DNA from: Plotosus lineatus
Taxonomy: Eukaryota; Chordata; Actinopteri; Siluriformes; Plotosidae
Assembly (NCBI GenBank): GCA_024760905.1
Contig: CM045732.1
Coordinates: forward strand, 50,332,996 to 50,396,995
DNA: 64,000 nt
Direction of reading: 5' to 3'
The notes below the pieces were generated by a model. The model did no database searches. It was not told the DNA's origin and saw only the letters and a program-made list of their open reading frames with translations. The translations under genes were made by a program, and so were the position numbers. Positions 11,630 to 22,850 of this stretch are shown here, one piece after another (position 1 is the stretch's first letter; every line of letters starts with the position of its first letter).

Positions 11630-12222
11630 CATTTCGGCAGAGAGCACAAACAAATTCAAAATTCTCTCAAGCAATTGCAGCCTCCTATGTTGAGTATTTG
11701 GACATCATATGAGAATGTAAAGAATATTTGACAAAATATATGCAACATGTTGAGAAAGTTCATAGCTCAAGCAAATCAATTTCAACAAATTTCTTTTATT
11801 ATGCCATTTGCACTGGTTGAATGAATGCAGAGGAAGAACTTTGAAGAAGTAGCCTCCTTTTAAAAAAAAGAAAAAGAAAAGGTCAATTGGCAAATATCTT
11901 ATAATATCTTTACTTGTAAAATTTCAGAGAAACTATTTTGTGTTTCACCATTGTTTCCTATTGCACTGGTCTTTAATACGTGGTTCTAGTTAAAATTTTG
12001 ATTTTCCTGGACTGTTGCTTTTGCCTGTAGAATTGTATTTATTCACTTGTGTCCCTTGTTATTTTATTACCTGTGATACTTAAGGAAGTCTATTGGTATT
12101 TAAAATGTTAATTCCAACCCGGAATTAAAGGCCCTGTTTAAAGAATGAGTGTTGCACAAGTTTCAAATTGATGAATATCAATTATTTAATGTTTTTATTT
12201 GAGTATTTTTTTTTCAATAGGC

Positions 12223-12228
12223 AATAAA
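12223..12228 (+). terminator. Candidate poly(A) signal AATAAA, Cys-rich receptor gene
   Basis: AATAAA lies 594 bp after the TGA of the Cys-rich receptor gene. ATTAAA-like sites occur earlier (about 12124), so 3'-end choice is uncertain. Confidence 0.4.
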
Positions 12229-12676
12229 TTATCACTTATTTACTATTATTATTATTATTATTATTAGTAGTATAAATTTATAAATGTGACATGTGCTGTT
12301 TTGGTTGAGTTGGAATATGTGTACTGTACCATGAAATCAGACTAATGTGATGTTGAGGTAACTGGAGTAAGCTGTACTGGTGCAGTCTTATTGCATGAGG
12401 AGATTGCAGGTACAAGGTAAGTAATCGTATGTTCTCCTGATTACTGGCTCATCATCATAATCTTTTACCACATTTGTCCACCCTCACCACCTTGACTTTT
12501 ATCACTTTTGTTTTTTAATGAACAGCATTCACAGTGATCTAAAAATATAAGTTAATGTATTGTAAATAAACAAACAAAAAGGTAACCAAGTAAGTGACTA
12601 AATATTATTATTATTATTAGCTAAATAGACTGTATTGCTAACTGTTAACATTTTTTTAAACCGACAGCCAAAAGTA

Positions 12677-13005
12677 TGGGGGCGGTATTGGCCTAGTGTT
12701 ATAGGACGCTGGATTGCTGATCCAAAGGTTGGGGATTCGAGTCCCACTCTCCACAAGGTTGTCACTGTCCCCCCCAGTGCACCTAACTGGGTTATCAAAG
12801 GCCGGCCATGTCTCTCACTGACTATGGTGTGAGGCATGTAAAACAACCATTGCTGATTTTCGACAGGAGTCGGCTGCAAAACTGTCAGCGTGTTTCCGCC
12901 CTGCGATAGCCTGGCGAGCTGTCCAGGGTGACACTCGTCCCTCACCCTGTGTAGCCTGGGATGGGCGTCAGCCTCCCCGCGACCCTAATTATGATTAAGT
13001 GGTTA
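12677..13005 (+). repeat. SINE type A with HE1-like tail
   Basis: The head ggcctagtgttataggacgc and body ggttatcaaaggccggccat are the same as in the 4296 element. The tail, however, is ctgcgatagcctggcgagct followed by gcgaccctaattatgattaa, i.e. the tail module of the HE1-like SINEs. Confidence 0.85.
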
Positions 13006-13018
13006 CAGAAAATGTACT

Positions 13019-13250
13019 GATCTTCTTCTTCTTTTCCTTTTGGCTGTTCCCTTTTCTAAGGGGTCGTCACAGCGAATCATCGCATGTTTGATTTGGCATA
13101 GGTTTTTATGTCGGATGCCCTTCCTGACACAACCCTCAGCAAGGGACAGAAACACGCTGCTTTGCAACATTCAGCAATGGTTCTTTTACATGACCCTCAC
13201 CATAGACAGTGAGAGACATGGCTGGCCTTTGATAAATTAACTGATGAACA
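13019..13250 (-). repeat. SINE type A with RTE-like tail, 5'-truncated
   Basis: The minus strand reads the ggccagccatgtctctcact body, then gcgatgattcgctgtgacga, ending with aaaaggaaaagaagaagaag. The tRNA head is absent. Confidence 0.8.
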
Positions 13251-13809
13251 GCCAAAAAGCAGAATGTGAAATCAGGATGCGGCTGTTCAAAACAACCCAT
13301 GCTGATAGACAAAAAGGTTTCTAAATTATTGCTGGTGATGCAAAACTATATATAATTATTTGTTGATCAGATTTTTCTTGCAAATTAGGAATTTTTCACT
13401 CACTCAATCATTTGCCAAATCAATGAAGTGGAGGAAGAGCAGGGTATCTATCAGGTGCCACTGGGGGCACTGTGAGTTTTGCACCCATGAACCGAGGAAG
13501 GTCTGTATCCCTCTGGTCTGAAATGTTATGTTTTCTATTTGGTCCTATTTCTATTTGGAATAAGAGATCATATTCATTTAAAGACATTTGTAATCCGGAA
13601 CTGTAGAACCATCCAATGAAGTCATCTCTAATGAAATATATATTTAAATTGTCAATGATTATACCTATAAAAAGGCAATTGTATGATTGCACCACTTAAT
13701 TTTATTGGATTATTTATGTGAGGGTAAGATTATTTTGTTTTGGCCATTTAACACTGCTGGACTGACCTTGATAAGAAAACAAAATGGCCACCCTAAGCGA
13801 TGGGAGAAC

Positions 13810-13945
13810 CTTTCATTCATTTTCTGAACAGCTTAATCCTAATTAGTGTTGTGGGGAGGCTGGCACCCATCTCAGCCGACTCCAGGAAAGGGCAAGGTAC
13901 ACCCTGGACAGCTCGTCAGGCCAACACAGGGCAGGGGTGTCACCA
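13810..13945 (-). repeat. HE1-like SINE tail fragment
   Basis: Minus strand: ctgccctgtgttggcctgac, gagatgggtgccagcctccc, then cctaattaggattaagctgt and a GAATG run. No head or body. Confidence 0.7.
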
Positions 13946-14244
13946 TCCAAAGCTAACTCAGGCCAGGTCTCAACATGTCAGGTTATAGTGTGATATGTCA
14001 TAAGATACCAACCAGAATAAGGTCAAGCTGTCACATGATGTTGTTGTGGACCAATCAGAGTGGAATGGGTTCTATATAAGTCACTCCAGAACCGTAGTCC
14101 TGGTCTGAGAATTTTCTCTCAGAACAACTTCTTTTTCTAATGGCTAAATAAATACCTAGAAAATGAGTTTGGGTCTCGTGACCTGGACATGTTTTCACCA
14201 CAACACCATTTAATTATATTACGGTTGCCTGTGGCTGCAGTCTC

Positions 14245-14520
14245 GAGATGTGTGATAGGAGGGTATTGGCAAGAATGAAAGGAAAAGTGTACAAAACGGT
14301 GTTGAGACCAGCAATGTTGTATGGTTTAGAAACAGTGGCCCTGGAGAAAAGACAGGAGGCAGAGCTGGAGATAGCAGAGATGAAAATGTTGAGGTTCTCT
14401 TTGGGAGTAATGAGGATGGACAGGATCAGGAATGAGTACATCAGAGGGACAGCACATGTAAGAGGTTTTGGAAACAAAGTCAGACAGGCTAGATTGAGAT
14501 GGTTTGGACATGTACAGAAC
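14245..14520 (+). mobile_element. RTE-like LINE fragment, second copy
   Basis: An open frame with MCDRRVLARMKGKVYKTVLR, ML-YGLETVALEKRQEAELEI and GVMRMDRIRNEYIRGTAHVR matches the C-terminal third of the LINE at 2993 with few changes. The 3' end is lost: the homology runs directly into a TA/GT microsatellite after HVQN. It sits about 300 bp upstream of mrpl35. Confidence 0.88.
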
Positions 14521-14535
14521 GGGATATATATATAC

Positions 14536-14608
<73 letters not shown>
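14521..14608. repeat. Compound (TA)n(TG)n(TA)n microsatellite
   Basis: TATA, then about 11 TG units, then about 20 TA units, abutting the truncated LINE copy. Confidence 0.95.
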
Positions 14609-14819
14609 TTCTGAAATGGGGACAGTAAAAGATCAAAACAAAACACTGAATTTGCTTGACTATGAGAGCCAAATACAACTGCAAAAAGAAATAAAATAAT
14701 AATAAAAAGAACAAACATGCATTTATTGTTTGGTTTATAATTCTCACTTCGCTTTTTCTTTTGCCGTGTTGTTTGTCTCAGCTGCGCTCCGTAGTTCGAA
14801 AATTACAGAGGGGTTCAAG

Positions 14820-15746
14820 ATGGCGTCCACCTTGCGCAGAGGACTGTCAGGTAGTAATGTTTTCGCATTTACATTATAGAGCACGCATGCTGATATTGCT
14901 TGTCCTGTTTGTGCTCGTATGAGGAATTTAACCTAAACTCTGAATTCAAAAAGATCATACATTTGCTTTCGACATTCGTTTTATAGAGAGGTTACACGAG
15001 CATTGCTAGCTGACGTTAGCATCTGCAAACCGAGTAACTTGTTGTCGTGTGTATGTGTTACATGTATCACATGTTATTCGGACCAGAAAATAATTATTTA
15101 AGTATAGTATATGAATTTAAACGTACTTTTTTAAAAATTTCCTTTTGTTATCTTTCTTAGGCATTGTGAGACCTCTGACAGTTCTAGGACAGTCCTGCTT
15201 TAACCATGCAGTCAGAACTCCTCTGCTTCTTCCTCGCTTCTCCACGTTTGTTCAGCGACAGTTTGGTTTTAAACCACTGTTTTCTCTTAATACCGGTGGT
15301 CTTAAACAGCACACTCTACTGCAACGGTAGGGTTCAGAAAGCAGTCAATCTCAAACACAGGAATATACTATATGAGCAAAACAATATGGACACTTGACCA
15401 TAACAGGGTTGGAAACCAGGTTCTGTTCCACTTTATCATAATAAATTTGTCTCTTCTGAAAAGGCTGCCCAATAGATATTGGAGTGTGGCTGTGGGAATT
15501 TGTGACCATTCATCCACAACAGTGTTATTAAAATCTGTGGGTGCAGGTGGGATGGTCATATAAGATCAGGTTTGAGTTTTACTTATAGTGAAGGGAATTG
15601 TAACCCAACAGCAGATGACATGCTTCACAATTGTGTACTTTCAACTTTGTGGCACCAACTTTGGGAAGAAGCTACATGTGGGTCCTATGGTCAAGCGTTT
15701 GTACGCTTTTGTTCATATTGTGTATATACAATGCACACAATGTGTA

Positions 15747-15816
<70 letters not shown>

Positions 15817-18802
15817 CGCAGATTGAAAGTAGATTTTTATGCATCATGCTTGTCTTCTGTTTACCAAATGCTTCTTGTGTTAATATTAGACATACCGTCT
15901 CACAGCCAGGATGCTTAGAACATATTATAAAGTCTTAAGTTTAACTTTATGCTCTATATTGTGGGAACCCTGGATTATACATATACAAGTGCATACACCA
16001 CTTGTAATGATGCCTACTGAAACGTTTCACAAAACTTAATTTACTCCCAGCTCTCAAAATATTTTCAGGGCTCTTCAGACTGGTATAAAAGCTTCAGCTG
16101 ATCGGAAAAAATATATATTATTATTATTATTTTGCTCTATTACTGATATGAATAAAACAACATAGCTGTTGCTTTGTAAAGAGTAAAGAAAGTAATGACA
16201 ATTACAAATCTTAATACGATATTATTCAGTTTAATAAAGTAATGAGGAATCTCAAAATATAACTTTGACAAAGATGGTTATATCACAGACAAATCAGTCC
16301 CACTGTTACTAGATTCATTGTAAACAGTTCTGCTTATCTGATGCAGAGAAATTAATTGTGACTTTAATCTACTAAGTAAGAAAAGTATTTCTGCTATCAG
16401 AAATTAGTCCATGATAATGATGTGACATTTTTCATATTTAAAGCAGCACATTCAAGTGTTCATTTCTTCTTCCACCAGAGATTTGTGAAGATGTGTTTTA
16501 TAATTGTCTAGAGTAGTGGTCCCCAAACCACGGCCCGTGGGCCGGATACGGCTTGCCTCCACATTAGGCCCGGCCCCCTGAACAATACCAGCTATAGATT
16601 ATGATTGTTTGTTTTTTAGTCTGGCCACGCGATCAAGACTAATACACACCCAGAACATAACTTTCTACTCCATTCTTCTGCTGTCTGTGCCCCATCTGAA
16701 CACTCCCCCCGTGTCAAATAGAACGGAATAATGGTGAAAAGGGTTATGGAAGAGAAAATTTTATTCAGAATGCAGAGTATTTAACCTGCAGTGGACAAAC
16801 GATTATTATTGTTGTTACAAACAACCTTTTTTTGCATGAATCATCTGTCAAGACACAGTGGTGGTATTCAAATAATGCAATATGCGCCGCGACTCTCTGA
16901 AACCCGTCACAAAGACGAGTATGATCGCTTGCAAGGCCAAATGCAAGTAAACAAACTTCCTAAGCTAAAAAGTGGACCGTTACCTCAGGAGAAACCATTT
17001 GTATGCCAGGCTCGGCTGAACCAGTCGTCTGTTTGGGCAGCTTTCGGGTTGCTCAACTGATAGCCACCAGCGTTTTGTTTATTTAATTCCTGACTTTTTC
17101 TGCGAAGGTCCCGGAAAGGGTTGCTAATATTTGATTATGCGTGGCTTACTGGAAAACAATAAATGTTTACGTTTATGCAGCCCTGCGATCGGTACACTTT
17201 TTCTGTTACAAACTGACCTCGGCACCCCATCAGAGAAGGGAAAGTTATGTGGCCCTCGCAGGAAAAAGTCTGGATACCTCTAGTCTAGGAATGACCGGCA
17301 ATACTTTTCAGCCTATAAATTTTATTATAATTTAAAAGCAAGACAGAAAAGAATGAAAGGACAAACAGATTAAGGGGGAACAAGAAAGGAATTAGTCCTC
17401 TAATCATAATAAAAATGTAAAAGATCAAAAGATGGACAATAGGTACATGTTGAAAGGGTATAGCAATCATCAGTCCTCTTTTGTTGTCAGCTTGGTGTGG
17501 TCAACCCACCGGCTGGCAACTAATACTAAATTACTTAATGAATACTTTTTTTTTTTTTTATAACAGCTGAAGCAGTCCTTAGCTCAGCATTTTCTCTCTT
17601 TATTCTTACTTGCCATGTTAGAAAAGTGGAAATGTTTCTGTCCTGAAGATTCCAGTAAATGAACCTGTACTGGTAGAAGTTCTGACACTTGAGACACCTT
17701 CCATGAACATTGAATAAACATTTCTTCATTGAGTAAATCAATTATTAGTGTATATGCTAGTCTTTGTTCAATTATTTTTTTATTTGCTTTAATCTAAACC
17801 TGTGATTTGAATCTGACTAAGCTGTTCCCCAAAATGAATCAACACCTTCCATGTCAGGGATTGAAGCGGTGCTGAGGTATCAGGGACACCCTCAGAGTAA
17901 CCAAGCAACAACCCGAAAGGCTTTGTTGCTAAATCATGCATTGGTTTTCCCATTAGTTTTAGATCCTTAAGTACTGGAACAGCATATCTCTAGTCTTGAT
18001 GCATGATTAGTTGCACAAAACATCATCCCTTTCTCCACACTTTTTGAGGAGACAGAAGCATGCAGTTGTTTTGAGAGGTGTCTTATGTCTTAATATCTTT
18101 TACTGTGCAGAGTCTCTCCACTCGTTCCATCACTGATGCAGCAGACCTGTAGAAATCTAACATATTTTAGTGTGAAGAAGGGCAAGAGGAAGACTGTGAG
18201 AGCTGTGGTGGGGAGGTTTCTGAGGCTGCACTGTGGCTTGTGGGTGAGGAGAAAGGTATGGCATGAGACCTCGTGCACATTTCAACTGGTTTCTTCCATT
18301 TCTGTGAACATCCACTCAATTTATAATCTAAAACGTGCCCCACAAATTGACAGTAAACAAATATATTGTGACCTGTTTCATGTAAAATATAAATCCTGAT
18401 TTTCACTTTTGCTTTCACCTCCTTATAAAAAAATATTGTGGATGTGATTGTTGATTTTCAAATCTAATTAAACCATTGATTAATGAGCTGGGGCAACAGA
18501 AGAGGGTCCACTTGCATGAATATCATCAACCGGACTGGACTTTCCATGTAGTACTGTAATTTAAATCCTATTTCATTTTTCGTTGAAGCAGCTGTTGATT
18601 TAAATGTTGTTGTTTTTAGGCTGGATACAAGAAGAAGCTTTGGAAAAAATCAGCAGTCAGGAAGAAGCGCTTAAGAGAGCACGTATTCTGTAATAAGACT
18701 CAGTGCAAAAAATTAGACAAAATGACGACGTCCTTCTGGAAAAGAAGAAACTGGTACCTTAATGATCCTTACCAGAAATATCATGATAGAGTTAACATGT
18801 AA
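14820..18802 (+). CDS. mrpl35: Mitochondrial ribosomal protein L35 (bL35m)
   Basis: Four exons join in frame: 14820-14850, 15161-15326, 18111-18255, 18620-18802 (TAA), giving 174 residues. The N-terminal part ([11 protein letters not shown] and an Arg-rich, Ser/Phe-rich stretch) suits a cleaved mitochondrial presequence. The bL35 core has [39 protein letters not shown] and [15 protein letters not shown]. The C terminus contains [20 protein letters not shown] and KYHDRVNM, typical of animal MRPL35. The human protein is 188 residues, so length fits. The role, from family knowledge, is in the mitochondrial large ribosomal subunit. The start context is AAGATGGCG, which also resembles a YY1 site common in housekeeping promoters. 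Exon-3 acceptor choice is fixed because the alternative ag two bases on leads to a stop. It is tail to tail with reep1. Confidence 0.96.
15360..15740. mobile_element. Non-autonomous TIR element (fish-wide family), copy 1
   Basis: The ends are imperfect inverted repeats: tatactatatgagcaaaaca on the left and, on the minus strand, tatacacaatatgaacaaaa on the right. A minus-strand fragment reads [21 protein letters not shown] related copy lies at 20190-20660. It sits in mrpl35 intron 2, 33 bp after the exon-2 donor. Superfamily (Tc1/mariner-like) is a guess. Confidence 0.6.
15746..15816. repeat. Compound (GT)n(TA)n(GT)n microsatellite
   Basis: About 12 GT units, then about 16 TA units, then GT again, directly after the TIR element in mrpl35 intron 2. 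Confidence 0.95.
16514..17282 (+). mobile_element. hAT-type relic with a BED-finger/transposase N-terminal fragment
   Basis: Termini tagtggtccccaaacc (left) and tagaggtatccagac (right, minus strand) are imperfect TIRs. They are flanked by the near-duplicate gtctagag/gtctagga (16506-16513, 17283-17290), i.e. an 8-bp site as for hAT elements. The left end continues with ggcccgtgggccggatacgg, typical of this group. An internal frame (16791-17060) contains [15 protein letters not shown] and a downstream QARLNQSS, resembling the segment after the BED zinc finger in hAT (ZBED/SCAND3-like) transposases. The catalytic domain is missing. Inside mrpl35 intron 2. Confidence 0.65.
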
Positions 18803-18820
18803 GTGTTCATGCTCATGTAT

Positions 18821-18826
18821 ATTAAA
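18821..18826 (+). terminator. mrpl35: Candidate poly(A) signal ATTAAA of mrpl35
   Basis: This common variant of AATAAA lies 19 bp after the mrpl35 TAA. That would give a very short 3' UTR. Confidence 0.35.
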
Positions 18827-19180
18827 ATGTTCTGTCAGGAAAACTGTTGGGATTTTTTTTTTCTTTTACTGTAGCATAGACCTCTGAGTAGTATTTTAGG
18901 TACGTTTATTACCCAGCAGCATAACATAGTACAGTGTCACCCAGAAGTTTCCATACATAGAGGAAATTAATTCGACTACATCTACATGATACGCTCTTTC
19001 TTTTTAAACACATTGTGTGTGTGTGTGTGTTTGTCTCTCTCATATTCCTAATACTACACTCGTATTAACACGCCTGGTGTTCCACATGGAATTGCACAAT
19101 TTCTGTGCTGTGACATCAGAAGGATTTCAGTAAGTTCTTCTTTTGTCAAACAATTTCTCAAAGACTGTCTCAAAAAAATA

Positions 19181-20202
19181 CACAACACCGACGCTCCCCG
19201 ACTTACGTTTTTAATTGGTTCCGACGCTCATACTGCACTATACATCCATAAATACCATTACTGTATCTCATCAAACACCCCTAAATCAATTATTATAAAC
19301 ATAACATTGTAAAATAATATCAAATACATCAAATATCAACATTCATTTCAAATAAATTAAATTCAAGAAAAATAATTTCAAATAGATCAATTTTAATCAA
19401 ATTCACTCATCAAATATCAAATATAACCTTTAACATTCTCTATGATACGATCTTTTTACTTGTAAATGGTTCCGATGGTCAACGGATGGTCACTTTACAT
19501 GAAGCTGAGCCGAGTCCCTTTACATGAAGCTTAAAACAGCCAATCAACGCTTATGATATGTGAGACGCTCAACACCGAAAGTAAGTTTACTTATTTGTGC
19601 TTGACACAAAGCGTGGGTTATACAGACTTCCAGTCTTTCAAGTGAGCAAGGGCGCCGTTGAATACTGGTTTAGTACTCAGCCTGCAGTGATGTGAATCAC
19701 CAGCAGAGCAGAGTTCTCTTTCTTTTCTGGATTTGGGCTTTCATTCATCTTACAACTCTCTTTGTTTAACTGAGTATGCATGGTAGATTGCGCCGATCCG
19801 AGCAGATAGTTAATTCATCTCTGTGTATGTGACTTGCATCCATGCTAGTAGGCTTACACTTCTGACCAACCATATTTGCTTAGAGATACAAGAGTCCGCA
19901 AAACAGTGTAAACACAAAGATCACAGAGACAACATCTTAACACAAGGGTAATATGCTATATAACTGATATATACAGTATATAAAACGATGTATATATAAC
20001 TGAACTGGGAAGGAGGGGCACAGTCAGTCTGTTGTTTGTAAACAATGAACGCAGCGTCATTACATCATTGCATCATTACATCAGCGTACTACGTCGGTAT
20101 GTCTAAACTCAAAATTTGACAATTTTTTTTTTTTTTTTTTTTTTTTGGGAAAAAAAAAAAAATCGAAAAATGGATGAACATAAGTCGGGGAGCTTCTGTA
20201 CA
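19181..20202. mobile_element. Pogo/Tigger-like non-autonomous element (about 1 kb)
   Basis: Terminal inverted repeats: ccgacgctccccgacttacg at 19188-19207 and, on the minus strand, agaagctccccgacttatg ending near 20180-20198. No transposase frame is seen. A poly(T)-poly(A) block (20118-20164) near the right end could form a hairpin. Confidence 0.55.
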
Positions 20203-20660
20203 GACAAAAAATTATGGGCACTTGACCATCAGACTCATATGTACCTTCTTCCCAAAGTTGAAAGCACACTGTTGTGCAGACTGTCTTTGCTGCTGGGTTA
20301 TAATCTCCCAAGAGGTTCAAAGCATGACTGTCTGTCAACAGCACACACAGTGAGCTCCATGAAGAAATACCTTCCCAATCGGAGTGGGAGAATGTCAGTT
20401 GTTCAACGGGATGAACTAGAACACCAACTGTCCCAGGTGTCCCTGACATCAGCGCCTGAGCTTAACAATGCTCTTGTGGATGAATGATTACAAATCCACA
20501 CTCCAAAATTGAGTGGAGAGCCTTCCCAGAAGTTTTTTAGAACAGCACAAGAGAAAAAAACTTGAGTCCGACCATCAAGAAGCGCATGAGTGTTATGGTC
20601 AAGCATCTGTAAAGTTTTGTAAATGTAGCGTATATTCTCTACTTTCAAAAACCGTTTGTG
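20190..20660. mobile_element. Non-autonomous TIR element, copy 2
   Basis: The left end (gacaaaaaattatgggcact, then tgaccatcagac) and the right end (tcaagcatctgtaaagtttt) match the copy at 15360-15740. Its interior includes the plus-strand frame APELNNALVDE, parallel to the VVDEW fragment of copy 1 read on the other strand. Confidence 0.5.
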
Positions 20661-21297
20661 TGTTTATTACACAGCTGATTTCATACTTGGTTCTGAGTAA
20701 AATATTCAGCAGTCGGAAATTTTATATAACGGACTGTTACTAGGGAGCACATCATTAGTGGAAGCACTGAAGTAATGTTGAGATCAATAAAGTCATTTAA
20801 AATCAATATTAGGTGAGTTGTTGTGTCATAAATGTAGCTCGAGATGGTCATCGCTGAAGAAACCAACTTGTGATTTATTTTGCACTAATGACTGTCTCTC
20901 TGTACATCATTAGATAACATTCCTGACATAGCAATAGAAATTAAAAGAAGAGACAGCACTTGGTAAAACGTAATCTTCAAATCTTTACATTAAAATTTTT
21001 TTCTACATGCAGGATTTTAGTTTAACGGTTTATAGGTAATTATTTGAAATCAGAGTCACAGGATGATGTAACTAACAAGTTTAGTAATTAACAAGACTAG
21101 ATAGGACTTTGATACATTCATGTCATTCACTGACAGATTTTGTTGAAGGTTCAAAAAGAGAATAATTATCTAACTCGATGCCTGTGCAGGAAACCACATG
21201 AACCTGGATATTTATGTACAGACACCTGAAATACTAAAAGTAATGAGCTTTAATGTCAGACTTCTCCATGGTAGCTTCTATATATATTTTCAACCCT

Positions 21298-21625
21298 AGC
21301 GGCACGGTGGCATAGTGGTTCGCACATCCGCCCCAAAGCAAGAAGGTCCTGGGTTTGAGTCCCAGCTTGGGCGTTTCTGTGTGGAGTTTGCATGTTCTCT
21401 CCATGCTTGCGTGGTTTCCTTTGGGTACTCCAGTTTCCTCCCACAGTCCAAAAACATGCACAGTAGGTTAATTGGCTGTTTCAAATCTCCCCTTGGTGGG
21501 ACTGGTTGTACGAGTGATGCCCTGGCGAGGTGTAACCTGCCTTTGCCCGAAGTTGGCTGAGATGGGTGCCAGCCTCCTCGCCACCCTCATTAGGATTAAG
21601 TGGTTCAGAAAATGAATGATGAATG
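21298..21625 (+). repeat. HE1/DANA-like SINE, near full length
   Basis: Head cggcacggtggcatagtggt with B box gggtttgagtccc, body tgtgtggagtttgcatgttc, and tail ctgagatgggtgccagcctc, cattaggattaagtggttca, then GAATGAATGA-like sequence. Confidence 0.9.
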
Positions 21626-22352
21626 AAAAATTTAACCCATACAAAGTGAGCACATACAGACTTCACAACTGCCACACATTTTTCTTGCTGGTTGGAGACT
21701 CGAACCAGCAACCTTATGGTTCTTAACCCACTTCTAACCATGGCTGCCAGTATTCATCATTCTATAATTGCTTTAAAAAAAACACCTATAAAAAAATTTG
21801 TAAAATAGCAGCTATCAGCCAAAGATTTTGCACACATATAGATTTTAATAGAGTTTTGATGAGGATTAGCTTTGTACGTGTGCTGTCTTCGCCATTATTA
21901 TCCAAGCATCAAAATATTGGAAGATGATTTGTGAAAACTTTCAAATGTAATTATGTTAATTTCCATGACATACAGAGACTTTTACGATATCCTGTCCGGT
22001 TTTCACAAATATTCTCCTGAATTTATAATGGGGCTACGATGTCCGCAACCTCTATGTGAGGATCATGATTAGTGTGGAGGGTCATGGGATCGAATTGGGA
22101 TGATCTTGAGGGAACTTGGTGTAATAAAGATAATTGTGACAAAATGTTTGACTGGCAAAAGTTTTGCCAGGATTTTTAAAAAAATGGGACGAGCCATCGG
22201 AGGGGATCTTGATGAACTTGGAAATATGATTCTTCCAAGTTCCTTGGATGCGCCCTGCCTCCTTTTCATACCCAACTCGGTCATAAATCATGGAGCTCCA
22301 TATATGTGTATGTGTGCACACACACACACACACACACATATATATGTATATA

Positions 22353-22770
22353 TGGCGGCACGGTGGCGTAGTGGTTAGCACGTCCGCCTCACAGCAAGAA
22401 GGCCCGGGTTCGATTCCCGGCCTGGGCGTTTCTGTGTGGAGTTTGCACGTTCTCCCCGTGCTTGTGTGGGTTTCCTCCAGGTGCTCCGGTTTCCCCCGCA
22501 ATCCAAAGACGTGCACTATAGGTTAATTGGCCGTTCTAAATTGACCATAGTTTCTCTCCTGCAGCGGCACTGGAACCCAGTCGTATCGGCACTTGCCTTT
22601 CCATTGGATCCTTCCGGTGTGCGCTGAGACAGGGGGGGACTTGCTGCTTGGGTAACAGCCTGTCCCTCATCACTCCCTACCCAGGCTCTGTGCACTGGGG
22701 AGTATCACCAGTCGGGATACTGGCCAGAGCGCAGCCATAGTCCTTTGGGACTGACGGAGGCCTACGATAG
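22353..22770 (+). repeat. Chimeric SINE: HE1/DANA-like head on a different 3' half
   Basis: The head (cggcacggtggcgtagtggt, B box gggttcgattcc) and body to about 22530 are the best preserved HE1-like copy here. From about 22560 the usual tail is replaced by another sequence (acttgctgcttgggtaacag, tgggactgacggaggcctac) found nowhere else in the window. Confidence 0.75.
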
Positions 22771-22796
22771 ATATATATATATACTGTATTGTGTGT

Positions 22797-22843
<47 letters not shown>

Positions 22844-22850
22844 TATATAT
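22767..22850. repeat. Alternating (TA)n/(CA)n microsatellite
   Basis: TA, TG, CA, TA, CA and TA blocks in series, directly at the end of the chimeric SINE. Confidence 0.9.

Noticed and set aside
18111..18112. Alternative mrpl35 exon-3 acceptor two bases downstream
   Set aside because: Using it shifts the frame to a stop within 15 codons; the first AG gives the conserved bL35 core.
22353..22425. tRNA-like sequence with good A and B boxes
   Set aside because: It is the head of a SINE, continuing into the family body; the same reasoning applies to all similar heads in the window.
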